From NCBI GenBank assembly GCA_032622095.1, contig CP136063.1:80581980-80645979 (forward strand): a stretch of 64,000 bases of DNA, written 5' to 3'. The notes under the pieces were generated by a model, which saw nothing but the letters and a program-made list of their open reading frames with translations, did not search any database and was not told the DNA's origin. A program made the position numbers and the translations under genes. Shown here piece after piece: positions 32,622-45,781 of the stretch (positions within the stretch are counted from its first letter, which is position 1; each line of letters starts with the position of its first letter). Source of the DNA: Siphonodentalium dalli (lineage: Eukaryota; Mollusca; Scaphopoda; Gadilida; Siphonodentaliidae).

Positions 32622-34124
32622 TAGCTCAACTTCACCTTGTGAAGAATGAGCTATTGCCGTGGGTTGGCATCTGTTGTCTGTCCTTCAACAATTTCCTTTG
32701 GCTCACCCTACATGCCGCATCCCTCATCCGATCATCGATCAACAAACTTTATATGGATCTTCAGGGCGATTTCAAATTTGAATCCATGCATCGGCACACC
32801 CAGCAGCCCACATTCATCGGAGAAATGTTTTGAAAATTTACAGGCATGTTTAGGATCAACTCTAGATGGGAGCTCTCAAATTTTAGTGATTTTCGTTAAA
32901 ACATGGCTGCCGACAGCCATCTTGGATTTTACTCTTTGCATGACTAAATCCTGTGGCACACCCTACAGGCCACATCCGATCGTCATCAAACTTGATACAG
33001 ATCTTTCGGGTGACCTCTAGATGGGAGCCATCGATTATCTCTGAAATTTGTTTTAAAAACATGGCCACCAGCCATATGTTTTAACGAAAATCACTAAAAT
33101 TTGAGAGCTCCCATCTAGAGTTGATCCTAAACATGAATTTTACTCTTTGCATGACGAAATCCTTTGGCACACCCTATAGACCACATCCCTAATCTAATCG
33201 CTACCAAACATCATATGGATCTTTTGGGTGACCTCTAGATGGGAGCCATTGATTATTTCCGAAATTCATTAAAAAAACATGGCCGCCAGCAGCCATCTTG
33301 GATTTCAAATTTTAATCCATTGGCACATCCTGCAGCCAGCATTTATTGGAGAATTGTTTTTAAAATTTACAGGCATGTTTAGGATCACTTCTAGATGGGA
33401 GCCATCGAATTTGAACAATTTTCGATGAAAAACAGGCAACCATATTGGATTTTAATCATTGCATGACTAAATCCTTTAGCACACTCTTCAGACCATATCC
33501 CTCTGGCCTCATCCGATCATCACCAAACTTTATATGGATCTTCATGGTGACTTCTAGATGGGAGCCATAAATATTTTCCGAAATTTGTAGAAAAACATGG
33601 CTGCCAGTGGCCATTTTGGACTATGCTCTTTGCATGAATAAATCCTTCGGCACACCCTACAGGACACATCCCTCATATGATCGTCACCAATCGCCATGTG
33701 GATATTCGGGGTAACCTCTGGATGGGAGCCATTGATTATTTCCAAAATTTGTTAAAAAAACATGACTGCCAGCGGCCATCTTGGATTTTACTCTTTGCAC
33801 GACTAAATAATTTGGCACACATTAAAGGCCACACGCCTCATCTAAACGTCACCAAATTTCTTTGGGGTGACCTCTAGATTGGAGCCATCAATTATTTCCA
33901 AAATTCATTACAAAACATGGCTGCCAGCAGTTATTTTGGATTTCATTTGAATCCATCTGCACACCCTGCAGCCCATATTTATTGATAAAATGCTTGAAAT
34001 GAAAATAATTTCATCTACACAATAGAAGACCTTTACTGTAATTTATTGGCTTTCCTTCTTTATTATTCTATTCATTGCTCAGCAAAAAAATAAACTCCTC
34101 CCAAAGATGAGCTACAGTGTCAGA
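32622..34124. mobile_element. TAGCTCAACTT element with tandem subunits, copy B
   Basis: Collinear with 18,763-20,265 at a 13,859-bp offset and nearly identical. A few base changes are visible, for example GCCGACAGCC for GCCGGCAGCC near 32,908. Confidence 0.8.
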
Positions 34125-34421
34125 ATCGAGTGGTATACTCTAGTGTTCCAAATAAACTTGTATTAATTTAATCTAAAAGTTCCCCCTGCATGTTGCTTAT
34201 TTGGGTCTGGACATTTATTTACTCCCTCTGCCAGACACTTGAGTACTGATGTTTTGTTGACAAAAATCGCTGGGAGATGTTTCTTATTTCCACATTGATG
34301 CAAGATACAAAATACGTTTTGATGCCAGGCGTAAATGACAAACAATTTGCATGATTATTATTGATACCAAATGTATGATGTCAAATATACCTGGATCGAG
34401 CATGGGATTTTACTTCTAACT

Positions 34422-36305
34422 CAATCTAAGATGTCATGTTTGTTTATGAATTGACAAATATGCAGAAGAGGGACAACAGAACAGGCATAACATTAACAAT
34501 TTCAGACTGGATAGGTCTCACCCTTGTGGAATCGCCAGTGTAGGCCAACTACTAGTATGTTTATGCACATTCCGGACAATTTATCGATCCCATAATTACA
34601 AATCAACAGTTATAATGGTCTCGAAAGGCACATTTATTTGGAACACTGGTATGCGAACTACCCTCATTTGATGAAGCTAATAAAACAAGCATTGAAATAG
34701 TGTGTTATTTGCAGAATGAGGTTCCCAGAGGGTGAATTTAGTGACATTATACCACTCAGTGGGCTAGCATAGTAAAGTGACGACTGAAGATATTAGAATA
34801 AAATTGGCTACTAATAAACCGGTTTGGTAGCAGCATGAAAATTAGTCTTAAATGAACTGTAAGATGTACCTTCTCTTTGATCTGGTGAGATATGGCGCTA
34901 ATATATTCAAGAGATGAGTGTTACTTTGCAGTATGATAAGCATTGGGACATATGTGTGTGGTATTTTACCACGGAGAGTGAATAAAATTCCAGAAATGTA
35001 ACTAGTCTTTATACCACAAGGGTATGCACTTCAATTTCTGCCTTACATTCAATCTAAGATGTCATGTTTGTTTATGAATTGACAAATATGCAGAAGAGGG
35101 ACAACAGAACAGGCATAACATTAACAATTTCAGACTGGATAGGTCTCACCCTTGTGGAATCGCCAGTGTAGGCCAACTACTAGTATGTTTATGCACATTC
35201 CGGACAATTTATCGATCCCATAATTACAAATCAACAGTTATAATGGTCTCGAAAGGCACATTTATTTGGAACACTGGTATGCGAACTACCCTCATTTGAT
35301 GAAGCTAATAAAACAAGTATTGAAATAGTGTGTTATTTGCAGAATGAGGTTCCCAGAGGGTGAATTTAGTGACATTATACCACTCAGTGGGCTAGCATAG
35401 TAAAGTGACGACTGAAGATATTAGAATAAAATTGGCTACTAATAAACCGGTTTGGTAGCAGCATGAAAATTAGTCTTAAATGAACTGTAAGATGTACCTT
35501 CTCTTTGATCTGGTGAGATATGGCGCTAATATATTCAAGAGATGAGTGTTACTTTGCAGTATGATAAGCATTGGGACATATGTGTGTGGTATTTTACCAC
35601 CGAGAGTGAATAAAATTCCAGAAATGTAACTAGTCTTTATACCACAAGGGTATGCACTTCAATTTCTGCCTTACATTCAATCTAAGATGTCATGTTTGTT
35701 TATGAGTTGACAAATATGCAGAAGAGGGACAACAGAACAGGCATAACATTAACAATTTCAGACTGGATAGGTCTCACCCTTGTGGAATCGCCAGTGTAGG
35801 CCAACTACTAGTATGTTTATGCACATTCCGGACAATTTATCGATCCCATAATTACAAATCAACAGTTATAATGGTCTCGAAAGGCACATTTATTTGGAAC
35901 ACTGGTATGCGAACTACCCTCATTTGATGAAGCTAATAAAACAAGCATTGAAATAGTGTGTTATTTGCAGAATGAGGTTCCCAGAGGGTGAATTTAGTGA
36001 CATTATACCACTCAGTGGGCTAGCATAGTAAAGTGACGACTGAAGATATTAGAACAAAATTGTCTACTAATAAACCGGTTTGGTAGCAGCATGAAAATTA
36101 GTCTTAAATGAACTGTAAGATGTACCTTCTCTTTGATCTGGTGAGATATGGCGCTAATCTATTCAAGAGATGAGTGTTACTTTGCAGTATGATAAGCATT
36201 GGGACATATGTGTGTGGTATTTTACCACGGAGAGTGAATAAAATTCCAGAAATGTAACTAGTCTTTATACCACAAGGGTATGCACTTCAATTTCTGCCTT
36301 ACATT
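34422..36305. repeat. 628-bp tandem repeat, 3 copies (copy B)
   Basis: Units start at 34,422, 35,050 and 35,678. The first two carry the AATAAAATTGGCTAC variant and the last carries AACAAAATTGTCTAC, the same order as in A. The missing unit is therefore one of the internal near-identical ones, and unequal exchange explains the 628-bp offset change. Confidence 0.95.
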
Positions 36306-36870
36306 CAATAATTAATCACAATGCCAAATGAAACTACCATGCAGTGCGTGGCTAAACATTACTTTGTGTGTTGCATGCCCAACATTACTATATTTTGGCC
36401 AGACTGTTGGATTAGCAGAAAACACAAACTTTAAAGATGTAAATCATTGGGTTTGACTTGCATTGCAGTGACTGATAAATCCTTCAGATGGATCTGTATT
36501 CATGAGCGGTGTATCTTTAAAAATACTTAACAACAGACTTTTATATTAACAATTCATATTTCCACTCCCATGTGGTTATCCAATATGTTGCTTTCGCCAT
36601 AGCATATCTTGGGAGTTGTGGCCATTTTGACAGCCATTTCATGCCTGTGATTGTATTATTTTCTGTCCCTGACACTATATTCGCTCATTTCACAGATGCG
36701 TGTAAAACTGCATAATTCCTATGCCACAACATATCGTATAATTACCTTCATAATTTACATCAGATCCCACCTCTATTCAAGGCACTGTAGAACATTTTCC
36801 CCAAAGCGGATTTTGGATATGTTATTAGACGAAGGTCTCTTTCCAACGATTTAGTTTGTCAGCCAGACTA

Positions 36871-37255
36871 ATATGCAGAATGAGGTCCCCAGATGGTGAA
36901 TTTAGTGATGCTACCCCACACTGGGCTAACATCACCAAATTCATCCGCTAGGACCTCATTCTGCTTAGGACTCATCTTCTGGGAAGTATCTATAGTCTCA
37001 AATTAACATTGTCTCTTTTTTCCTTCTGTTCAGTTTCTATATCCACTAATTTGCAGAAGATAAAATGGATAATAAAGGTGACTTATGGGTGAACATCACC
37101 AACTTTAACTGGGGAACTTTTACTCTAATCCTAGGCCTCCATAACAGTTGAGGCCTAAGCAGAATGAGGTCCCCAAAGAGTGAATTTGGTGACACTAAGT
37201 TCACCCTCTAGGGACCTCATTCTGCAAATGTCAGACACACTATATCCAGGCTTGG
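36871..37255. mobile_element. Foldback element 'GAATGAGG', copy B
   Basis: Collinear with 23,640-24,024 at offset 13,231, with a small deletion (ACATTGTCTCTTTT) relative to A. Confidence 0.72.
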
Positions 37256-37439
37256 CACGAATGGTAGTGATTGCAAGCTTTGGCTGAACAATTTTGGATT
37301 GAATTAATTTGAGAACTAAAGTTTGTAAAAATTATATATCAAAATAATTCAATTTCTTAAAGATGTTCAATCTCTTCCTAAATGCATTTTACATGTATAT
37401 AGTGTCCGGGGTATCAAATAATAAATATGAGTTTTATAT

Positions 37440-37761
37440 AGTTCCCTGGTTATAAAATTATAAATAATAAATGAAGACCCCTGTCCAGAAACGCATCTAT
37501 CAATTCATATTGATTTTATATAGATATTATATATATTTTCTTATATAATGCGATTATCAATTGGGACATTTTTACGTTACTATTTTTAGAAAGTTTAGAT
37601 AATGGTATCCCGCATGCTACGCTCCATACGAATGCGAGCCATAAAATGTCCCAAATTGATTTTATGAATATTATGCCAGAAATAAAATCAATATTAATTG
37701 ATAGAAGCGTTTCTGGACATGGGTCTTCAATTTATATTTATAATTTTATAACCAGGGAACT
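37440..37761. mobile_element. 322-bp foldback MITE, copy B
   Basis: Same AGTTCCCTGGTTATAAAATT arms and position relative to the zinc-finger stop as in copy A. Confidence 0.72.
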
Positions 37762-37839
37762 AAATAAAACTTGTCATAGGAAGAGATAGACCATCAATAA
37801 ATATATATATTTTCACAAAACTTTATGCATTCTGAATAG

Positions 37840-39377
37840 TCATTGAGTCACAGATTCGTTTTCTGGCCAGTCAGAGGGACTATGACTCAAATCTTCAAAT
37901 TCCTTCTTTACACAGTGATATCCCTGAATACTAGTAGCCATTGTGTCACATGTAGAATCATTTTCTGATTGGTCATTCAAATCTTCAAATTCCTTCTTAC
38001 AGTGATATCTCTGATTATGACGTTGAAAGTGCAATTTTATATTAAACCTCTTCTTGCAAGGTGAGCACCAATATGGTGCCTTTTCTTCATGGATAACCAT
38101 GTGATGATGAAGCCGTTTTTTGCTGATAAATTCTTTACCACAAATAGAACATGGAATCATGTTCTCTCTTGTGTGGAGCTTCATGTGGTCCTGTAAGGAC
38201 TTTCTCTGAGAAAAGCTTTAGGACATTTTTCGCACTTGAAATCCTTCAGTCCAGTGTGAACGAGAACATGTTTCTTCAAACACATCTTTGAGTTGAACTT
38301 TTTTAGACATATATCACATTGAAATTTCCTTGCACCATCCTCATGAACTATATCAACATGTCTTTTCACATGAGATTTACTCAAGTAGGAATTATTACAA
38401 AAGGAGCATGGGAACCTGTGACCAACATGCACAGAATTAACATGCCTCGCAAGATCATTGCCAAATCTATAGGTCTTGTTACCGCATATTAAACATGAGA
38501 ATGATGCCTCAGTGTTATGATTGCGAGAATGTTGTTTAAGCTTTTGCATTGATGGGAATCCCTTCTGACATATAGAACATACATGAGATAAGATCTCAAT
38601 GTGTGTCTCTTTGTGATAATCGAGTGACGATTTCGTTTTTAACATTTTATGACAAGTTGGACATTCAAACTTCTTCTCACTGCTATGAACACTCTGGATG
38701 TGTATTTTCATATTTTGTGACATAGAGAAGGACATACCACAAATTAGACACTGGTATGGTTTTTCTCCCGAGTGCAATATTTGATGCTTCTTCATATCAC
38801 CACTGTCGGAGAATCCTTTTCCACAAATGATGCAGAAATGTGATTTTTCACCTGTATGTGACTTGATGTGTCTTTTAAGGCCACTAGTTTGGGCAAAACT
38901 CTTCAAACATATTTCGCACTGATAAGGCTTCTCTTTTGTATGTGTCCGTGTGTGCGATTCCAAATGTTCCTTCCGACTAAACTTCTTTTCACAAAAACTG
39001 CAAGCTAACTTCTTATCTCCATGGCTCATGACGGCATGATGTTTCAAATACTTTGTAGTTGTAAATGTCTTTGCACAAACTCGACATTTATAATTACGAC
39101 CATCGGGATCAGGGCACCAATCTGAATCATATTTAAGTTTTCCATTTGTGTTCTCAGTTTTATCGGGACCATAGTCCGACTCGTACGTGTCATCATCTAA
39201 ATTTTCAGAGATATTGGATGCTGGTGATCCAACAGTTTCAATCCTGTCAATATTTACCAAACATTCTTTAGATTTATTGAATCCAGCAGATTCTGTAGAA
39301 TCGACATCAGATGAATCACTATCAAGACTGTCATCTGACAATTGGTTCTCATATGTGGAATAATCGCTGTTAACCAT
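37840..39377 (-). pseudogene. C2H2 zinc-finger gene, frameshifted copy B
   Basis: It carries the same one-base deletion in finger 11 as copy A (main frame 39,377-38,181, remainder 38,184-37,840), so the lesion predates the A/B duplication. It differs from A by DRIETV (as in C) and EASFSC for EASFPC, the latter at the first cysteine region of finger 8. Its upstream region keeps the ACCAATCAG box but is cut off at the inversion joint. Confidence 0.88.
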
Positions 39378-40277
39378 CAGTTTCGTAATTACAGATCTTT
39401 GAATTCTTCAAGTTTATTTCATGTTCATTCTGACCTCATGTCAGCTTAGAAGTACCCTTAACTTGAAATTCATATTAAGTCCTAAATAGAATTCCCCTTA
39501 ATGGCACCATCAATCACTAGCTGTTGTTACACCAGTTGTCTCTATCTGAAATACAACAAGAGCGAATTATTAAAGGTACACAATCTGATTCGATGGTCCC
39601 GTATCATCAGATTCCAAAACAATTTCTTCAAAAGACGCTTTAGTTATATGAATCAATTAATTACCAAAACACAGCCGAGAGGTTCCAGCGCTGAAACACA
39701 TAGGTTACACTGGTGTAAATAAGGTTCGGAAAGACCTCTAGCGGATGCGGGAGGAATATATAGGAGAGAATAAAATAGACACTGGGCCCTGATTGGTCAA
39801 TAGCCTTGTGTGCTTTTTGGCACAGGAATTAACCCTCTGTAGTGAAGTTTGAATTATTTGTTGTGGTCTAAAATATGACAGTATTTTTTTATGCGGTTCT
39901 GACACTAGTTAGGAAAACACAAGATTTCAAGGCGAATTCCCTGCCTGTCGTACCTGATTTTTTTGTGCAAAAAGTTTCCCAAAGTGTCAATTTTTCAGAT
40001 TTAAAGAAAATTTTGGACCCAATGTTTATATTGCCATTAGTATAGGCTAAAACGTTAGCACTGGTTATCGGGTGCCTATTCAACTTATGCTTAATATTTA
40101 ATAAATTAGAATCTGATTTCAAAGTATTTGGAGTATTTTGGAGTTGCAGCCCAAACAGATAAAGTAGCTTCGGACAAGTCAGTTGTGTACATTGCATTGA
40201 AATTAGATTACAGACAGCAACACCAAGGCTTTCAGGTGACTGCGATGTATCTGTTACTTGTATCTGTTATCACATAT

Positions 40278-40603
40278 TCTATTTTCAATGCAACGTAAAG
40301 AGTAACATATACCTTATATGGCGTGCATCATGACTGTTTTGTTTTCAATCGATAAAAGATGTAATGGTGTTTGTCTTCGAAGCGAAGTAAAATGAACTTG
40401 AATTCATGCCAATAAAGTGTTAGTTGTTTGGATTTTGGATTCTATTTTCAACACAACGTAAAGAGTAATACATTCCTTATATGGCGTGCATCATAACTTT
40501 TTTGTTTTCAATCGATAAAAGATGTAATGGTGTCTGTGTTCGAAGCGAAGTAAAATCAACCTTGTATTTATGTCAATAAAGTGTGCTGCTTGGATTTTAC
40601 AGG
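40278..40603. repeat. 163-bp tandem duplication in block C, first site
   Basis: TCTATTTTCAA..CAACGTAAAGAG starts at 40,278 and again at 40,441, each followed by TATGGCGTGCATCAT and TCGATAAAAGATGTAATGG. Copies A and B have this segment once (around 17,700-17,880). The same duplication, with a 161-bp period, is at 55,421-55,743. Confidence 0.8.
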
Positions 40604-41086
40604 TTTTACATTTTCGAACAATTAATTTATTACAGATAGATTTATTTGTAATATTACATTTATTCCAATATTGACGTTATAAGTTATAGCGCAATGTACG
40701 TGCCTGCGTGAATTGCTTTAACACATGCAACAGTTCGTGCCAATGCAACATATGGACCAACGCAACATGCACAACAGACCCGTCTGAACACTCTGTTAAT
40801 CATCTTTCTGCAAGTATTTTATTATCTTGGAGTAATACTAGTATGTGGAAACTTGAATCATATGAGAAAAAAAGATAATGAAATTGTTTATTAAAGAAAC
40901 AAATATGTTTTAGGTGAAGACTTGGTTAATGTAACCAGCAGATAGTATGGCAGATGAATACATATATATATATAGGGAAAACAACACCAGTGAATTATTT
41001 ATAAATGTATAGATGATCGAGTATATACAATGTATATATACAGTGCCACAGGTAATCAAGACAAGTCAGCATGTCTTCAGGCGATG

Positions 41087-41173
41087 TTATAGTTTCCTTT
41101 TACAAGAAGGAGCTGGTGATGAAACCCTTGATGAACTTCTGGAATTGCTTGTGGCTTCACTGTCTGAATGGTT
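41087..41173 (-). CDS. Putative SMARCA4 terminal exon, copy C1
   Basis: Minus-strand copy with the same 28-codon frame and TAA stop, and AATAAA at 40,892-40,887. A 12-base deletion in the adjacent intron, relative to A, leaves the acceptor tract intact. It lies downstream of copy C2 in the direction of minus-strand transcription. Confidence 0.4.
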   Translation of the reverse strand, partial: NHSDSEATSNSRSSSRVSSPAPSCKRKL

Positions 41174-41312
41174 CTGAAACAACAACAAAAAGTGGTGAAG
41201 ATATTGAAGAATCTCCCAGGGGCGTGTCACGAAAGTCGAGAGATCCCACAAGACAGCCTGATAGATTTCGCTACTACTTCTGCAGCTTCTTCAGAGACTG
41301 GGTGGTTGTTAA

Positions 41313-41540
41313 CAGTGCAGCATTAAAGATCATGTGCCAGTACATTCTCTTATATATGCGAGTCTCGCATAGATAAGAGAATGCACTGGCTTACATGGTC
41401 AAGGAAAATATTGTTACGCCAATGTATTCTCTAATATATGTGAGGCTCCATATGGGAGACTCGTATAATGATGTATATATAAGAGAATGTATTGGCACAG
41501 GGTTTTCGCAAAATTTCAGGAGTCTCCAGTCATTGAAGTG
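41313..41540. mobile_element. Double-hairpin TTAA MITE, block C first copy
   Basis: TTAA at 41,309-41,312 and 41,541-41,544 flanks the element. It contains opposed hairpins with GCATTCTCTTATATATGCGA-like stems. This is the intact form of the element cut by the left boundary of copy A. Confidence 0.72.
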
Positions 41541-41544
41541 TTAA

Positions 41545-43076
41545 ATATTTCAGTTTCCCCTTGCGCTTATACTCAAGCTGAGTGCTAATTGGTTCATTAC
41601 TGTTCCAGCGATCTGATTGGTTGAGATCGAGGATCAGTGTCGTAGATGCTGATGATCTAAAAGGGTGGGAGACTGTTTAATTTTAAAGATGCCCAGCACG
41701 ATTTGACAACCAAATCACATTATATAAAATATATGCCATATTATATACCAGTGAGAGCTTTCTGATAAATGGCAACAAGCCATATTTCCGACTAAATCCT
41801 GAAAAATTGCCAATAATTCAATTGTGGTTAAGGAGTCGATTATTTAGGGCATTAATGTACAACAACATGTACATAACGGCTGTGATTACGTTGAATACAT
41901 GTGCCTCATGCCAATGGCGTGGAATAAAATTCTTGACTATGATTGTTTGTACTGAGGAATAATTTCAATCAATGAGGAGTCTGGGAACAATCTGAAACTA
42001 TTCTAATTGCTATATCAATACGTCATCACTGATAAATGAGTGTTTCCACCAGGAGTTTGGGGTAGGGGACCAACTGTAAGTATCTAATATTAGTAACTCA
42101 GCCCATAACTTAATTAATCCAAATTCTGAACATCTACAATAAGTAGATTCATCCAAGGAATCGCAACTGTGATTTTATGTTTGACAAACTGAGATTTACA
42201 TGGTCAGTACAAAATGGGGTAGCATCATGGCAATATGTTCTATTTGGCTAGGCAATGGCGGTGTAACTAGGCAGAATCGAACACCACTTTTAATGATGTT
42301 CACTTTGATAACTTTCAGAATAAGGCAATAATTATTGATGTGTGTATCCTTGAAAATTGGCAAATACAATTATTTTTGTTTATCACTCCCTGTTGGTTTT
42401 ATTAGTGGGAAATACACAGCTGATGTAGGCATTACTCTGTTTCAGGGAATGTGTCAGAGGGAAAATGTGGGCTAGGCGAAAGGGACTCGAATATGGAAAC
42501 CCTGGCTAAATGACGTTATGACATCACGTGTTGGGCTATTTATATTATGGTCATTTTCCAGTGGAAAAATTTAACAGGAATATCATGATAATCCAAAAAC
42601 GGACGTATCGTACACAGCATGACATAGCAGACAAAGAGGTTAAGCACTGATATTCGGAGATTGTTTTGATATTTGTGACAAATCCAGTGATATCAGAATC
42701 TAAGCAGTTCATTGATATATTTATCTCATGTAGATCAAAGCATTATGATGAAGTAGCATGCCTTGACTCATGATTTGCATAAATGTAAGTCACATGAAAA
42801 TCGAAGTATATGATCAAGATGGTGGTACTTTCACTGGTGAGAGCACAATAAACTGATTGCATGGTTAAAACGGGTCAGATCGCCTGCCCCGACCAAGTTT
42901 ATACACGGCTGCTTTTCAAATGTTAAAATTATTCACAATTGGCAAACATTATTGTCAATTGACAAAAGATTTGGCAATCAAGTTGTAAATTCTGCAAGAA
43001 AGTAGAAACTACAGCAATGCCCTAAATAATCGACTCCTTAACCACAGCACAGGCTTGTTGCCATTCATCTTTTTAG
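41545..43076. other. Spacer, block C first copy
   Basis: Reverse complement of 29,074-30,627, with half foldbacks at each end (AATAATCGACTCCTTAACC near 43,030). No gene is seen. Confidence 0.5.
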
Positions 43077-43995
43077 TGCAGCGTGTGTTATAAGTGGGCG
43101 TTATAACGCACGCTGCACTAAAAAATGCCACGCCCACTTATAACGCAAGCTGCACTAATAAAGCGCCACGCCCACTTATAACTAAACTAGTGCCACGCCC
43201 ACTTATAACGCACGCTGCACTAAATTAGTGCCACGCCCACTTATAACGCATGCTGCACTAAAAAAGTGCCACCCCCACTTATAACGCACGCCCACTTATA
43301 ACGCACGCTGCACTCAAATAGTGCCACGCCCACTTATAGCGCTCGCTGCACTAAATTAGTTCCACGCCCACTTATAACGCACGCTGCACTAAAATAGTGC
43401 CACGCCCACTTATAACGCACGCTGCACTAAAATAGTGCCACGCCCACTTATAACGCACGCTGCACTAAAATAATGCCACGCCCACATATAACGCACGCTG
43501 CACTAAAATATTGTCACGCCCACTTATAACGGACGCTGCACTAAAATAGTGCCACGCCCACTTATAACACACGCTGCACTAAAAAGTGCCACTTTCACTT
43601 ATAACGCACGCTGCACTAAATTCGTGCCACGCCCACTTATAACGCACGCTGCACTAAAAAAGTGCCACGCCCACTTATAAAGCAGGCTGCACTTAAAAAG
43701 TGCCACTTATAAAGCACACTGCACTAAAAACAGTGCCACACCCACTTATAAAGCACGCTGCACTAAAACAGTGCCACGCCCACTTATAACACACACTGCA
43801 CTAATAGTGCCACGCCCAAAGATAACACACACCGTAGTAATAGTGTCACGCCCACAGATAACACACACTGCACTAATAGTGCCACGCCCACTTGTAACAC
43901 ACTACACCAATAGTGCCACGCCCACTTATAACACATTGCACTAATAGTGTTACGCCCAAAGATAACACACTGCACTTATAGTGTCGCGCCCATAT
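43077..43995. repeat. 38-bp GC-rich satellite, block C
   Basis: Reverse complement of the copy A array, about 270 bp shorter. It carries units with TATAACGCACGCTGCACTAA and CCACGCCCACT. The orientation switch at its left end (TTATAAGTGGGCGTTATAAC near 43,095) is also preserved. Confidence 0.92.
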
Positions 43996-44763
43996 AAAGC
44001 TGATTGTCGTTTTATCATTAAATTATTCACAACTTCAAGAGAACCGTGTAGTTCGGAACCAAGGCTCGATCGAATGCCAACTCGCCACCAGACAACTTGC
44101 AATCAGATCTGGAAAATCCAACAGCTGGTTCATTAAAGTCACCAATCTCACTGAAATGTATACCATCAACACATGACACAGTAGCACTACCTCCTCCAAA
44201 CCACTTATGGAAAACCATGGTTGACAATACAGTAGATTCCCACTGGATGAAAATTCTTAAACAGGAAGCCATGGAAAAATCAACTCTATCGCATCTCAAC
44301 ATCCAACCATGGTTGCGTACATCAAATCCGGGACGCTTGCGGGTCGGAACCATTCGCCGCTACCAAGGCAACATACAAAATGAAAATGGCTACAGGCACC
44401 TACATTATCCAACGACAGAAAGCAAATTTACCTCTACCTGGAAACTAAGCGCGCGGCAAAGAACACGAAGACATGGTCAACTTTATCACATCATGCGACA
44501 GTCTCAATGAAGTCAGAATTCGAGTTATAAACGGAATTAAAGAAACCCTGAGCCAAGCTGGTCTGAACCTGTCTTTACAAAATCAACAACTCCTGATATT
44601 AATACTCGACTGTTCAATATACAACATCCCACATGACTGCATGCAGAAGATAGAAGCTATATCCAGAGGTCTGTGCTGTCAACCTCACCAAGCCCGACTC
44701 CGAACCCTGGCTGCAAAGGAACCTGGTCCCAAAGCTCCGCGTGTGGACCCCGGCAGTCAGTGA
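43996..44763 (+). pseudogene. Non-LTR retrotransposon C-terminal fragment, block C
   Basis: The frame from 44,097 contains LWKTMVDNTVDSHWMK and EAMEKSTLSHLN. It then shifts to the frame with YKMKMATGTYIIQRQKANL, an in-frame TAA, and EHEDMVNFITSCDSLNEV through LDCSIYNIPHDCMQ. The TYIIQRQKAN and EDM..FITSC pieces are typical of sequence downstream of the reverse transcriptase in LINE-like elements. The same stop and shifts are in copy A, so it was dead before the duplication. It sits upstream of, and on the same strand as, the zinc-finger gene. Confidence 0.58.
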
Positions 44764-45269
44764 CGGTCTCAACCCCGACCAGACACCTATTCATTAAATC
44801 TAAACATATTTACATGTACATATATCATAAAAATGTGAGACATGCTACAATACTCAGACTGCGCTCAAGAAGAAGTGGTCACGTCCACCCTAATGACGGT
44901 TCTCCTGACACAGGAGAAATTTACAGAGAAGGTAAAGGTAAAGCATGTTAAACGTATAGCGACGCTGGGAAAGCTTGGCACTGCGTCACAAACATGGCTG
45001 TATCTGTATAGGTTATACAGGTGTAAATGTTTTCCATAGGCCTCAGTGCTAACGTGTTAGCCTATACTAATGGCAATATAAACATTGGGTCCAAAATTTT
45101 CTTTAAATCTAAAAAATTGACACTTTGGGAAACTTTTTGCACACAAAAATCAGGTACGACAGGCAGGCAGGGAATTCGCCTTTAAATCTTGTGTTTTCCT
45201 AACTAGTGTCAGAACCGCATAAAACAATACTGTCATATTTTAGACCACAACAAATAATTCAAACTTCAC

Positions 45270-45780
45270 TACAGAGGGTTAATTCCTGTGCCAAAAAGCA
45301 CACAAGGCTATTGACCTATCAGGGCCCAGTGTCTATTTTATTCTCTCCTATATATTCCTCCCGCATCCGCTAGAGGTCCCTCCGAACCTTATATTTTAAT
45401 TATCCATACATCGATATGTCTAAGTGAGCGAACCAATATCCGCATGATATGAGCTTTTTCAGCTCTACAAACTCATACCATCCTCTGACGAAAAGGGCTT
45501 TTATTTATGTATATCAGGACCTTGTGTGAGATAACCCGGAATCAAAACATATTAATAAACGCAACTTTCGCCTTTACTAATACCTTTAATAATTCTCTCT
45601 TGTTGTATTTCAGATAGAGACAACTGGTGTAACAACAGCTAATGATTGATGGTGCCATTAAGAGGAATGCTATTTAGGACTTAATATGAATTTCAAGTTA
45701 AGGGCACTTCTAAGCTGACATGAGGTCAGAATGAACATGAAATAAACTTGAAGAATTCAAAGATCTGTAATTACGAAACT
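45270..45780 (+). promoter_or_regulatory. Upstream region of the intact zinc-finger gene
   Basis: GGCTATTGACCTATCAGGG near 45,308 corresponds to the CCAAT box of A and B but has CCTAT. CTCCTATATATTCC follows near 45,346. About 200 bp (45,393-45,600) differ completely from the matching part of A and B. An in-frame TGA at 45,749-45,751 precedes the ATG. Regulation is inferred only from position. Confidence 0.3.
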
Positions 45781-45781
45781 G

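Larger units (their letters stand above)
30785..40063. repeat. Duplicated unit, partial copy B
   Basis: Direct continuation of A at a 13,859-bp period, running through the terminal exon, spacer, repeats and zinc-finger pseudogene. It stops at 40,058-40,063, about 690 bp upstream of the zinc-finger start codon, where the sequence reverses into block C. It lacks the retrotransposon fragment and the 38-bp satellite. Confidence 0.95.
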
